Shown: positions 11,951 through 22,767 of the stretch, piece after piece | Layout of the letters: every line of letters begins with the position of its first letter | How positions within the stretch are numbered: position 1 is the stretch's first letter | NCBI GenBank assembly: GCA_037126765.1 | Contig: JBBCBC010000016.1 | Coordinates: 13,566,728-13,630,727, forward strand | Direction: 5' to 3' | Source of the DNA: Stenogyne calaminthoides | Lineage: Eukaryota; Streptophyta; Magnoliopsida; Lamiales; Lamiaceae | Length of the DNA: 64,000 bases | The notes under the pieces: model-generated | Database searches by the model: none | What the model was told of the DNA's origin: nothing | The model's input: only the letters and a program-made list of their open reading frames with translations | Program-made: the position numbers and the translations under genes

Positions 11951-13091
11951 AAGGTCGTAATCAGTACGCACTTTAAATTTTTAGAAGAAGACTATATGAA
12001 CGATAAGAAGCCTAGAAGTGAAATTACCTTGGAAGAACTTAAGGCGCCAACTCCATTGCCAACTGTACAAAATGATATACCAAACGTCACGCCTTCACAA
12101 CCGGAACCTCGTCGTAGTGGGAGGGTTGTCCAACAACCCGAGCAATTCTTAGGGATTGGAGAGTCTTCGGATTTGATCTCAGGCAAAGAATCAGATCCCT
12201 GGTCCTACAATGAGGCGATCCAAGACAAAGATGCAAACTCTTGGCAAACAGCAATGGAAGCCGAAATGGGTTCAATGGATCATAATAAAGTGTGGGAGCT
12301 AGTCGAACCACTTAATGGAGTAAAACTCATTGGATGCAAGTGGGTATACAAGAGAAAAAGGGGACCGGATGGAAAGGTTGAAACCTTTAAAGCAAGACTA
12401 GTGGCGAAAGGGTACACTCAGAAAGAAGGGATCGACTATGAGGAAACCTTTTCGCCAGTAGCCATGCTCAAGTCCATCCGCATTCTCTTGTCGATTGCTG
12501 CACATTTAGACTTTGAGATCTGGCAAATGGACGTCCAGACAGCTTTCCTCTATGGAAGTCTTGACGAAGAAATCTAAATGCAACAATCTGAAGGCTTCAT
12601 TGAAAAAGGTCAAGAGCATTTGGTTTGTAAGCTTAAGTCCATTTATGGGCTGAAGCAAGCATCCCGTGCTTGGAATTAGTGTTTTGATCAAGTTATAAAA
12701 TCCTACGGTTTTGATCAAAACAACTTTGAAAGTTGTGTTTACAAAAAGCATGACGGAACTGCATTGCTATTTTTGGTACTATACGTTGACGACATACTGC
12801 TCATCGAAAACGATGTAAAGGTGTTATCGGACGTAAGGGCATGGCTATAAAAATAGTTTGATATAAAGGATCTAGGGGAAGCCAGTCACATCATAGGGAT
12901 CAAGATCACTCGAGATCGCAAGAAAAGGATGATCGGGCTTTCGCAAGCCTCATACATAGACACTGTTTTGAAATGTTTCAGCATGCAAGATTCCAAGAAA
13001 GACTTTGTGCCCTACAGACATGGAATCCATCTATCCAATGAAATGTGTCCCAAAACACAGAATGAGATAGATTACATGAAATGCATCCCTT
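11951..13091 (+). pseudogene. Copia-B reverse transcriptase
   Basis: This is a Copia RT: WELVEPLNGVKLIGCKWVYK, then KARLVAKGYTQKEGIDYEETFSP, QMDVQTAFLYGSL, and the catalytic LYVDDILLI motif near 12780. IGIKITRD and GLSQASYIDTVLK follow. It is broken by TAA at 12575, TAG within AWN*CFD (near 12677) and TAA/TAG within RAWL*K* (near 12847-12857). Otherwise the frame is well preserved, so these are point lesions in an element that was once intact. The same segment in Copia-D (60264-60909) is a close relative. Confidence 0.9.
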
Positions 13092-13760
13092 ATGCTTCAG
13101 CTGTGGGAAGCCTCATGTACGCAATGTTGTGCGAGACCGAATATCTGCTTTGTCATAGGCATGGTAGCTAGATATCAAAGAAACCCTGGGAAAGCGCATT
13201 GGACTACGGTAAAGAACATTCTGAAGTATTTGAAGAGGACACGGGACAAAATGTTAGTTTACAAGTCAGACATTCTAATCGGTTACACGGACTCGGATTT
13301 TCAATCAGACGTCGACTCCAGAAAGTCTACCTCGGGTAGTGTGTTTTGCATGGGGGGAGGAGCCATGACATGGAGAAGCGTAAAGCATAAATGCATCGCC
13401 GATTCTACCATAGAAGCCGAATACGTAGCTGCTTGTGAAGCAGCGAAGGAAGAGGTTTTAGCTCAAGAACTTCCTAGTGGACTTGGGCGTTGTCCCCGTT
13501 GCCCAAAGATAATCATGGTCTCATTGTGATAATCTTGGGAAGCGATTCTTGGTCGGGAACTGAGAGAACACAAGGCCAGCACACACATTGAAAGAAAATA
13601 CCACCTTATACGAGAAATCGTTAAGAGAGGAGACATTGAGGTGGCAAAGATTGCATCGGAAAACAACCTAGCAGATCCATTCACAAAGGGTCTACCTCAG
13701 AGTACATTCGAGAGACATGTGGAAGGAATGGGTGTCAAGAACGTTGTCAATCTGCTTTGA
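13092..13760 (+). pseudogene. Copia-B RNase H
   Basis: This is the Copia RNase H: IGYTDSDFQSDVDSRKSTSG (Asp), IEAEYVAACEAAKEE (Glu), then a frame change near 13500. Past it one can read NSRELREHKASTHIERKYH and NNLADPFTKGL, which end at TGA 13758-13760. It completes pol and leads directly into the polypurine tract. At least one frameshift disables it. Confidence 0.88.
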
Positions 13761-13860
13761 GTATAAGTGGGAGAAATTATCAGGTTCGTGTAGGGTGACA
13801 TTAGATGTCACATAGAACATGAGACATGTTGTAGTATACTTAAAAGAAGACTTTGAGTAT

Positions 13861-13871
13861 AAGTGGGAGAT
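13861..13871 (+). other. Copia-B polypurine tract
   Basis: AAGTGGGAGAT sits immediately before the TGTTGGGG start of the 3' LTR. It is the usual Copia plus-strand primer and fixes the LTR edge. Confidence 0.8.
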
Positions 13872-14545
13872 TGTTGGGGTTATACTGAAAACTATGCTTA
13901 TACTTTGTATAACCAAACTGGATTTTCTTATTTATTTACTGAAATAAATTATCATTCACTGTTGCATTTAAATATGAATGAATGTTATATATATTTATTG
14001 CAAAACTCATTCAATAAGTCAGTACGTATTACGTTGTAGTTAATTTGGTGATACTAGATCATAGAAGATCAAATTAACAGCTCCTCGTAATTAAGTACAA
14101 ATTCACAACCTAGATGGAAATGAACAAACCATCATGAAAAGTTGATGTATAAGGCTCAGATTGGCTTGTCTTGACCAATAGATTATACTAGTGCATTTGG
14201 ATGCGCTGAATAGGACCTACATGAGGATAAATTCTTCGGTACTGAATATACAAGAATTAGACCTCAGTGGTGTGTTATTTCTTAATCTCCATCCCTTAAA
14301 TAGGATCGTGTTAAATTAATAACTATTGCTTTGACTTATGATATGAAGAGAGTCATCGCAATTCGATACCTAATATCTTGGGCAATATTATTAATTACAT
14401 GACGATTGCTGACATTTAATATGGAGAATCATGTGCAAGTACGTCTTGTTTGATTTGTCCCCTTGGTGGGCTCAGAACCTTTATCATACCAAATTTTGCA
14501 AGTGAAAATTTATTTCCGGTATGGATAATAATGTTGAATTGTCTT
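13872..14545 (+). repeat. Copia-B 3' LTR, cut by Copia-C
   Basis: It starts TGTTGGGGTTATACTG and matches, in order, the first part of the Copia-A LTR read on its own strand. The match stops at GTCTT (14541-14545), where Copia-C begins. In Copia-A the same point continues TACTCCAAGG. The rest of this LTR should reappear on the far side of Copia-C, but that side is rearranged and I do not see it. Confidence 0.85.
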
Positions 14546-15134
14546 TGTTGGTCCCGGTGCAAACGAGTCTTACACGTGTATGGGGGGGGGAATACACGTG
14601 TTCAGTGTTTTTAAAACTTTTTCTTACTGAGGTCAGCTTGGGTCAGATAATCCTCGAAGATTAGGTTACGAGAAGCCGCGATCGCTTCGAGTCAAAGTCT
14701 ACTAAGGCGGTGATCCCGAGTCGCTTTCGATACCTCGGATAATCCCAATTGAGTCATGAGTTTGAGAGATCTGAGTTGCTTGGATCGGATAACTAACTTC
14801 TTGAACCCTCGGAAGAGTAAGTTCGGTTTGGTAACTATCTCTGTTCTAGCTACTTTCGGATGTGCGGAATGGTTGGCCCTTTAGTTTATACTGCGTTTTA
14901 AGCTTTCTTTGAAAACCTTCCTTTAATGGAATAGTGATTAAGATGTGATTCAATTATGCGACCCGATTGGATTGATTCGAATCAATATCGATGAAAAGTA
15001 TGCTTTCAAATTCAAGTCAATGCAACAGTTAAGCACAGATAAAGAAAGCAATAAACAACACAACAATTATAGTGGTTCAGAGACTCAAGCTCCTGCGTCC
15101 ACTCTCTCTGATCTTCAGAGAAATTCACTAATCA

Positions 15135-15350
15135 CTTCTGAGCTTTCTGACTACCTCGCGTAGTTTACTTACTCAACTTCGTACTGAGCTTTCTGACTAA
15201 TCCACGTAGTTTACTTACTCAACCCGACCTTGAGCTTTATGACTACCTCCGTAGTTTACTTACTCAAACACAAACAAGCTTTCAGACTACCTCTGTAGCT
15301 TACTAACTTCTCCTCTAGAGTTTTCTGACTACTCCACGTAGTTTACTAAT
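15135..15350. repeat. Degenerate tandem repeat of about 60 bp in Copia-C LTR
   Basis: About five diverged units share the phrase GAGCTTTCTGACTACCTC followed by CGTAGTTTACTTACTCAAC. Spacing is roughly 50-60 bp. Such direct repeats are common in Sirevirus LTRs and may hold transcription factor sites, but that is inference. Confidence 0.7.
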
Positions 15351-16169
15351 TCTTTACAACTCTTCTCACCAACAAACACACTCCAACTACCTTCTCAAGG
15401 GTTTGGGGTTTTTCGGTTGGTTTCCAACTAGGATGAGATATCATTTACAATGAAGTACAATGCAAAGGGTTAGGATATCTCGACTAAGCTTCGGATATAT
15501 CTTATCAAGCTAGGCTTAGTTTAATGAGCTCTCTTCAATATATAAAAGCACTTGGGAAATTCTAAGTTTTTCGAGTGCTTTAACTTTTCGATAATAAGTT
15601 TGAGCTTCGTGAGTTGCTTATAAATTTCTCGTAGCCTTACAATGTAGAGGGTCACCAGTATTTATAGGCATACACCAAGGTTACTCTTGAAAACTATCCG
15701 TTGGAGAGATAGCTTCGTGAGTTTCCTCTTATGGTGTGTGAGAACGACTATATTTAGGGTTTGAAACTCCCTAACACGTTTTTAGGCAATAGCCTTTCAT
15801 GTAGCCGGTCTTCACTTTTTGCGATGCGAACTTTGTACTTGACATCTTTTTTCCATCGACACATCCTTTGTCGATTATCGATATGGTCTGATGTTGTCTT
15901 CCTCTTTTTTGACTTTTGTCTCCAGTTGAAGGTAGACACCTTCAACGGCTCTTTTGGTTTCAAACTCTGAGTTGATATAACCTTAACAACACTTCTGACT
16001 TAGTTCCTTTTTATCGCATGGGAATGTCTTGGGCAATATCTATTTTTCTAAGGAATCGTGATCTTCTCCGATGTGCATCCTTGAGATAGATATATTGATT
16101 GCCTCGGAACATTCGAGGTTTATCTTGAGCATTAAGTATATTCTTGAGTCTTGATAATTCTTGTGCCTT

Positions 16170-16600
16170 GATATTCTTGATCTTCGATTCTCGATCTTGA
16201 TCTTGCGTCTTGAGTCTTCGAGTCTTGACTCTTTTTGAGTCTTGAGTCTTACGAGTCTTGAGGGTCTTGAGTCTTCGAGTCTTGAGTCTTGAGTCTTGAG
16301 TCTTGAGTCTTCGAGTCTTGAGTCTTGAGTCTTACGTTCTTGAGTCTTGACTTCTTGAGTCTTGAGTCTTACGAGTCTTGACGATATCTGACCGATATAT
16401 CTCTTTGAGTCTTCATCTTTGAGTCTTGATTTCTCGATTTCATCTTGAGTCTTGATATCTCGATTTCATCTTGAGTCTTGATTCTCGATTTCTCCTTTGA
16501 GTCTTGATTCTCGATTTCTTCTTGAGTCTTGATTCTCGATTTCTTCTTGAGTCTTGAAACTTCATTTCATCTCTGAAACTTTCGTTTCTTGAAAAACATC
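16170..16600. repeat. GAGTCTT-rich simple repeat block
   Basis: A long run is built from TTGAGTCTTGAGTCTT and close variants (CTTGATTCTCGATTTCTT) over about 430 bp near the LTR start of Copia-C. It explains the absence of long open frames here. Confidence 0.85.
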
Positions 16601-16791
16601 TTGAGTTCTTCATAATCTTCAGAATCTATCCTGATCTATATCTGCTGACTATACATTTTGCAGATAACATCCTGAATACTCTAAAACTGAATCCTGACTC
16701 AACTATCAAGATCATTCTGAACATGTCATACTCAGGGGTTTTGGGATCTTAATCAAAATCATATATCTTTTATTAAATTCATCTCCCAACA

Positions 16792-16806
16792 ATTTCCCCC
16801 TTTTTG
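16792..16806 (-). other. Copia-C polypurine tract
   Basis: The minus strand reads AAAAAGGGGGAAAT directly before the LTR start TGTTGGGAG. This long A/G run is typical of Sireviruses and fixes the LTR edge at 16791. Confidence 0.85.
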
Positions 16807-17211
16807 ATGATGACAAAACCTATCTTGTTACAAACATATAACCTATACTCAGGTTTCAGTTTATCCTATTACAAGATTGGTTAAGTCTCCCAATAATTTC
16901 CTAATCAGAGAATCTCCTAATAATTTCAGAGAATCTCCCAACAGTTAATCTTTCAACAATTTCTTCAGTAATGAATCTTCTTAAATAGTTCATCACCAAA
17001 TACTTAAACAATTTCCTTTATCAACACACAATCGGTTCGAGACATTCATTCAAAGATATCAAATATAAAAGACATGTAAATAAGATAATGAGATATTATC
17101 TTTTGAGCATAAATGATAAGTTTTCATTGATGATTGGTATACCATTCTGATTACAATGAGTCTTATCAACAAAATCAAAAAACACAAAAATTTAAAGATT
17201 ACGAGAATCTT

Positions 17212-20200
17212 CTAAGTCTTGATCTTGATTTGGCTCTTTAGTCTTACGCTCTTGATTTGCTTCTTCTTCAACTTCATCATGAGCACCTCCGGTTGAACAT
17301 TCGAAATTCTTCTTGAAATCATTTCTCTCTCCTTGATGATATCCGGATTTGTTTCTGTCAAACCAAACTGACCAAAGATATCTTGAGCAATTTCTTGAGT
17401 AATGGCCTTCTCATTCACCAAGCCATTACCAAGTCTTGGAGGAGGATAGGAGTATGGACCAGGGGAAACTATCTGTACCTTTCCTTCATCAGCTAAGTTC
17501 ATCCAACTTTGGAGATATTTTGGATAGAAGGTCAGGAGATATTCAATGAACGCTTCATTCTGATCTGAGCTTTCCCCTCTCCACTCCCTGAGCACATCAT
17601 AATAGAACCAGAAGGTTCTCTTGACCTCTTCCCACATATCGTTGAGTTTGATAGGCATCCATTTATCAACGTGTGGCCACTTCAGTGCTTTTGATGTCTC
17701 TTTCCTCTTGCTCGCAAACTTCTTGAATTCACTCCTCCGCTTCTGCTCTTCGTCTATCTTCTTTCTGATCACAGACGCGCTTGAGACCGAAGCAGCAGCT
17801 TTCTTAGCTTGTCCTATCTGGAGTGTCTTCAGAGCATCTCTTGTGTTGAAGACTTTCTTCTGAGGTTGAGACTCAGATTCTTCAGTTCATTCATCATCCA
17901 AAATCAGCTTTCTCTGGATTGACTTAGAAGCCTTTGCATGCTTGCTCTCAGGTTGAACAATGCCCAAGGCTTTCCTTTTCATAGGCTTGTTCCAACCTTT
18001 GCTCTAGCACTCAGTTTCTCTCTTGCAACATCAAGCATGGTTTCCTCAGAAACTCGAGTGTAGATAGGCTTCTCCACCTGAGCGAACTTCATCTTGTCAG
18101 TAGCTTCGACTTCATTTAAGACTTTGGATAGGTTATACATTTCAACTTCTTTCTGTGCCTTTTTCTTCAAAGTACGTGTCAATAATTTCCTAAAGTCTTC
18201 ACCTTCCTTTTCCCCCTTATTGGCACCGTACTTTGGAAGAAGTCTGGAGAGTGCTGTGTCCATGTGATATTGCTCTTTGCTCACACAACGCACCTCTCAC
18301 GCTAATCGATCTTGTTAAGTCCTCCGGCCTCTCCGAATATGTGGTTCTTAGCCCGTAAAAATTCTTCGAATAAATGGGCAAAGCGCCCCGCGAGTGCTTC
18401 TTTAAACATCTCTGTCATCTTGGTCATGAGCATTGAGCTCATTTCCTCAACAACAGATTTTATCATCACTTCATTCCTCTCTGCCGATTTCACCTCTAGA
18501 AATGCAGTTCTCTCCTGGTGCTTTTGTTTAAGTTCGGCTTTTCGGCTCGGCCTTGACTCCCTCGACTTTTCATTCAAACTTCTTCCATGGAGGTCATCTG
18601 TGAGGGTCGAGTGTTTTGGATTAGCACCAGTTCTGAAGAGTGACTAAGATCCTCCATCTTCTGAGCTTGGCTGACCAATGTTTCTTCCATCTGAGCAATC
18701 TTGTTCATCATTGTCTCAACCTTCTCAAGTTTCTCCATCAAGGGAGTGAGGTCAATCTCAGGAACCTTCGCACTCCTCTCTGTCTTGATTGATCATCTGA
18801 GCTTGACTTCATCTGAGCTCCGATCTCCAATGAGCCTCGATCTGTACATCGAACAATTGAAATTAAAGATAGAACTTTTCGATAACTTTGGCATAATTGT
18901 TAATAGTGCCAAAAGGTACTGAAAAAGTGTTAACCGATCTAAGGTTGACCGATTTTAGGTTGATCAGCACGAAGTTTCCTTCTCCATCTGAGACTGATCC
19001 TCAGCATCTCCCTGTTGGTCCCCATCTTGAAATTTGTCTCTGCTGCTAGGGGCACCAACCTCAGTATCTCTCCTCTCAGCTATCTTCCTCTGAACCAGCT
19101 CATCAAAATCGGAGTTTTTCATCCTGAGCTTTGTCCTCCTGAACCCTGAGAAGTCGGTCAGGAAGGTTGTCTCCTCATTCCACCAGTCCTCCCCTCTGAA
19201 TGCAGCAATATCAAGCATCTCCGGGAAGAGTCGGTTGAGGATGAACCTGATCGACCTTAATCTGAAGAAGACATCTTGCGGATCGGGGTATGAAATTTGA
19301 GCTTCGGGTAGCGATCAAGAATGAACCGTTCCCCCTTGCTCCTCCACTCGCCTTCTTCAGCTTCGCCCTTCTTCCATCTCGGGCTCTCTGGTTCAGTTGA
19401 AGCATCAGCTGAGGGATCAAGAAGTAGATCACTCAGGAGCTCATCAAGAATAAGCTGCTCCTGAGTCTCGGCTGACCCTCTGAGCGTTGTCTTGGTCGGT
19501 CCTCGGTTTGCATCTGGAGTGGGGCTGGTGACACTTCCTCCAGTTGACTCGAGTTGGTTCTTCTGTCGGCCGCCATCTTTGGTAGGAATCTCGAGGCTGA
19601 GTTCCTTTAAAAATTTCTGAGAAATTTTATGCGAATCGAATGAAGTCTCAAGCACCTCGGAGAAGACACGCTCCTCGATCTGTTCATGCCTTAGAGATAA
19701 CTGAGCCAAAACTTGTAGTGGCAAATTACGGCCCGGTTTGGCCATCGGGTTGAATCTCTTGAGAATCCTTTGCCATCTTCATCGGTGAGAACCACCAATC
19801 TTCTGCGCTTGGGGGCGAAGGTTTTCTGCTTCTTTAGCTTCTCACCCTGCTCCATCTTTGGCTCCAACAAAACCTTCCCCCTGGTTTGTTGGGTCTCTTC
19901 AGCAGCAGCAGCTTTTGGTGATTCTGCTTTCTTTTTTTCTTCCCTCGATGGCTGTTTTCTTCACAAAGAATGGGCTTGAAGAGCACCTTGGACTTAGGGA
20001 ATGGGGTCGAATTAGCGAAGATATCCTCCTCCTCTCTGCACATCTCCAAAATATAAGCTATTTTGGTTGCATGGTGGATCTTGCCTTTAATCGAAATAGC
20101 CCCGTTAACTTTCTTTATAACCTTGGCTTGCTCACTCACCATCTGAATCAAGAATTTTAGCCAGTTGAAGTCAGTGGTGGGAGAAGCCTCGATCGCCGCC

Positions 20201-20792
20201 ATCGATCGAGCTTTGAAGTCTTGATCCGCTCAAAACTCCCATAAGACTCATGATGCTTTTTCTCACAATATCCATCAAAACTCGATATTGTGGCTTCAAA
20301 TGCCTCTTATGCAGTGTAGCCTCAAATTTCACAGGATTCTCAGCAATCCTATCAAAATACTCCTGCTCTCTACCCAACATATACATGGCAGGATCCTCTC
20401 CTTTATCACATAGCTCAAAAACATCATTTAAATTCTTCGGAATAATATAAAATCCCTTTCAGCATCGATGTATTTGGACGAATGCTCTATATGTGATACA
20501 GTAATCTTAGAATGCATACCATCCTCTTCATCTATCCTCAAGTTACAGATGAACTCGATTACCTCTTTGGCGTACTCTTGGTCCGGTCGGCTTGCTACGA
20601 GATGAGTGAGTTGGCCAATCGAATCATATGGAGAGCCTCCTCTTCTGGTTTGGAATTGGTTGTGTTATCGAGCGAGACAACAAACTCGTACCAGGGTTTG
20701 TTGGTTTCGGCTAATTTCTCGAAAATGGTAGGAGCCATTTGAGAGAATGATTGAAGAAATGAAGTTTTTAGGGTTTTGAGTTTTCTGGGCAA
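17212..20792 (-). pseudogene. Copia-C env-like / plant transposon protein region
   Basis: This is a string of minus-strand open frames downstream of pol. The first (20595-20792) starts MPRKLKTL. It runs into a segment with IEFICNL and IDEEDGM, then MYMLGREQEYFDRIAENPVKFEATL (20171-20386) and FNWLKFLIQMVSEQAKVIKKVNG (19834-20202). Lysine- and glutamate-rich parts follow (19257-19745, 18964-19218), then a helical, probably coiled-coil stretch (18302-18577, VVEEMSSMLMTKMTEMFKEAL). It closes with a C-terminal block containing WPHVDKWMPIKLNDMWEEVK (17212-17772). Such regions occur in Sireviruses as the env-like or 'putative plant transposon protein' frame. No clear transmembrane segment is visible. 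Several frameshifts separate the pieces. Its function is unknown. Confidence 0.65.
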
Positions 20793-21483
20793 AGGATTTT
20801 TATTTGCAGAGGATTTGGGAATGAAGGGTTTGATAAAATTTTGGCTTGAATGGCTTATTTGGGTATAAATAGTTTCGAGATCATGGGAAATCGCGTTGGT
20901 TAGGTGAAAAGCAACGGTTGAGATTAATCTCCGATTAATCGGGTATACGAACAGACGATCTCCGAAAAGTAAGCCGCCAAAATATCCTCATTGGTCATTA
21001 ATGTAACAGAGCATTAAATGACTATTGACCTTCTTCAGAATTTCAAACGATCCCGCCCAAAACATTCCTTAGGTGTTTTGTATTTATTGCAAATGATTAC
21101 TGAGCTCCTCTTAAGCAATAAATGAGTCGCATGAGTCATTACTTCTTCAGACTAATTTCTCTCTATCAGTCTTCTTGATCTTGACCTTGATAAAATGTCG
21201 AAGATAATCTTGAAATCTTGAATGGGTTCAAGATAATCACAATCTTGACCTTGATGAAATCGAGTTTCTGAGACTCGGTTCAATATTTCCATTTTATCCT
21301 GAGCTTCTCAGTAGAATTCTGAGAAAACTTCATGCATCTGAAAACCTTCAATTTTTCAGATTTTACTCTAAACACCTGGATCTAACATCCCTAATTCAAC
21401 TGAAAGTTCCTGAAATCTTGATTCAGCCAACGGTTTAGTCAAGATATCAACTCTCTCGCTTATCGGATGAATTTTCTCCATCC
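20793..21483. mobile_element. Copia-C spacer between pol and env-like region
   Basis: I see no coding frame or domain in this 690-bp stretch. It contains repeated TCTTGA words like those in the LTR and is taken as internal element sequence. Confidence 0.6.
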
Positions 21484-22767
21484 TTATGTCCTTCTTCTCG
21501 ACATGATCTCGATGAAGTGATGTCCGATATCCACATGCTTGCATCCGGTGTGTGCAATCTTTGGATTTTGTGAAATAGCAATGGCACTATTATTGTCACA
21601 AAATATTGGTACTTCATTGGCTACAACTTTATAATCCCTTAATTGTTGTCTGAGCGAAAGAATCGAGCACGCCAGACTTCCTGCGACCATGTATTAAATT
21701 TCTTCATGAAATCTTGGTTATCTTGAGGTCCTGCTTTCTTCAAAACCAAGATATCGACTTACTTCCTAGAAATTGACAAGTTCTGTAGTGGACTTTACAC
21801 AATTCTGCAACCTCCATAATCGATCCGAGTAACCCGTTAATTCAAGGTTATCATCGGTTTGGATACCATAATCCTCTATTCATTGTGCCCTTAAGATACT
21901 TGATATCTTTTTGGCGACCTCCATGTGACTAGCCTTAGGATTAGCTTGGTATCTTGCACATATCCCAACAAAGAAATGTTATATCCGCCTACTTTGCCGT
22001 GAGATAAAGCAATGATCCATAATTCCTCTATAATCGATATGACTCACCGATTTGCCTTGAAATCGGGATCCATCTTGTAGTTAGTATTCATAGGAATCCT
22101 AATCGCATTGCAATCTGCACACCATATTTGGCAATCGGATCTCGGTGTACTTTGCACGGTTGATGAAGATTCCTTCCTTTGATTGTTTCACTTGAAGACC
22201 TAGAAAGAAATTCATCTCTCCCATCATTGACATCTCAAACTTGCCTTTCATCGGTGTTGAAAAATTTTCACACAGCTGATGGTTTGGAGATCCAAAAATG
22301 ATGTCATCAACATATATCTGAACCAGTAAGATATCTTCCCCATCTTCTATCCTGAATAGAGTTCTATCAACAGTCCCTTTGACAAAACCATGGTCGAAGA
22401 AGAAACCGAAAAGAGTATCATACCATGCTCGGGTGCTTGTTTGAGACCATACAAAGTTTTTCCGAGCACAGTAAACTTGGTCATTCTGTTTGAAACCGGG
22501 AGGTTGTTCCACATAAACCTCTTCTTTAAGCACACCCGTTCGAAATGCACTTTTCACATCCATTTGATAGATCGTGAACTTCATGTGGGAAGCATATGCA
22601 AGAAACAATCTGATGGCTTCTAGTCTTGCAACAGGTGCAAAGGTTTCATCATAATCCAAGCCTTCTTCTTGGGAATAACCTTGTGCAACTAGCCTTGCCT
22701 TGTTTCTTACAATGTTGTTGTTTTCATCTCTTTTATTCTTAAAAAACCCACTTGGTTCCAATGACAT
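21484..22767 (-). pseudogene. Copia-C reverse transcriptase and RNase H
   Basis: The RT frame (22099-22767) shows NKARLVAQGYSQEEGLDYDETFAPVARLEAIR, YQMDVKSAF and the catalytic YVDDIIFGSPN motif. MSMMGEMNFFLGLQVKQ follows, all typical of Sirevirus RT. Within it KSAFLNG is altered to KSAFRTG. RNase H is reduced to a C-terminal piece (21484-21690) with PIFCDNNSAIAISQNP and KHVDIGHHFI. The stretch 21700-22098 is diverged and broken by stops. Confidence 0.85.

Larger units (their letters stand above)
14546..16791 (-). repeat. Copia-C 3' LTR
   Basis: This is a 2.25-kb LTR with TGTTGGTCCC on the plus-strand left edge and CTCCCAACA on the right edge, so both ends carry TGTTGG/CCAACA. It holds two internal repeat blocks listed separately. 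A 69-codon frame on each strand near 15754-15970 matches nothing and is probably chance. The length is long for the group, perhaps inflated by the internal repeats. Confidence 0.78.

Noticed and set aside
16170..16600. CRISPR-like array from regular GAGTCTT repeats
   Set aside because: The units are only 7-16 bp with no unique spacers. It is a simple repeat inside a plant LTR.
17621..20742. Plus-strand frames opposite the env-like region
   Set aside because: They are Ser/Leu-rich shadows. The minus strand carries the charged helical protein blocks and follows pol in the right order.
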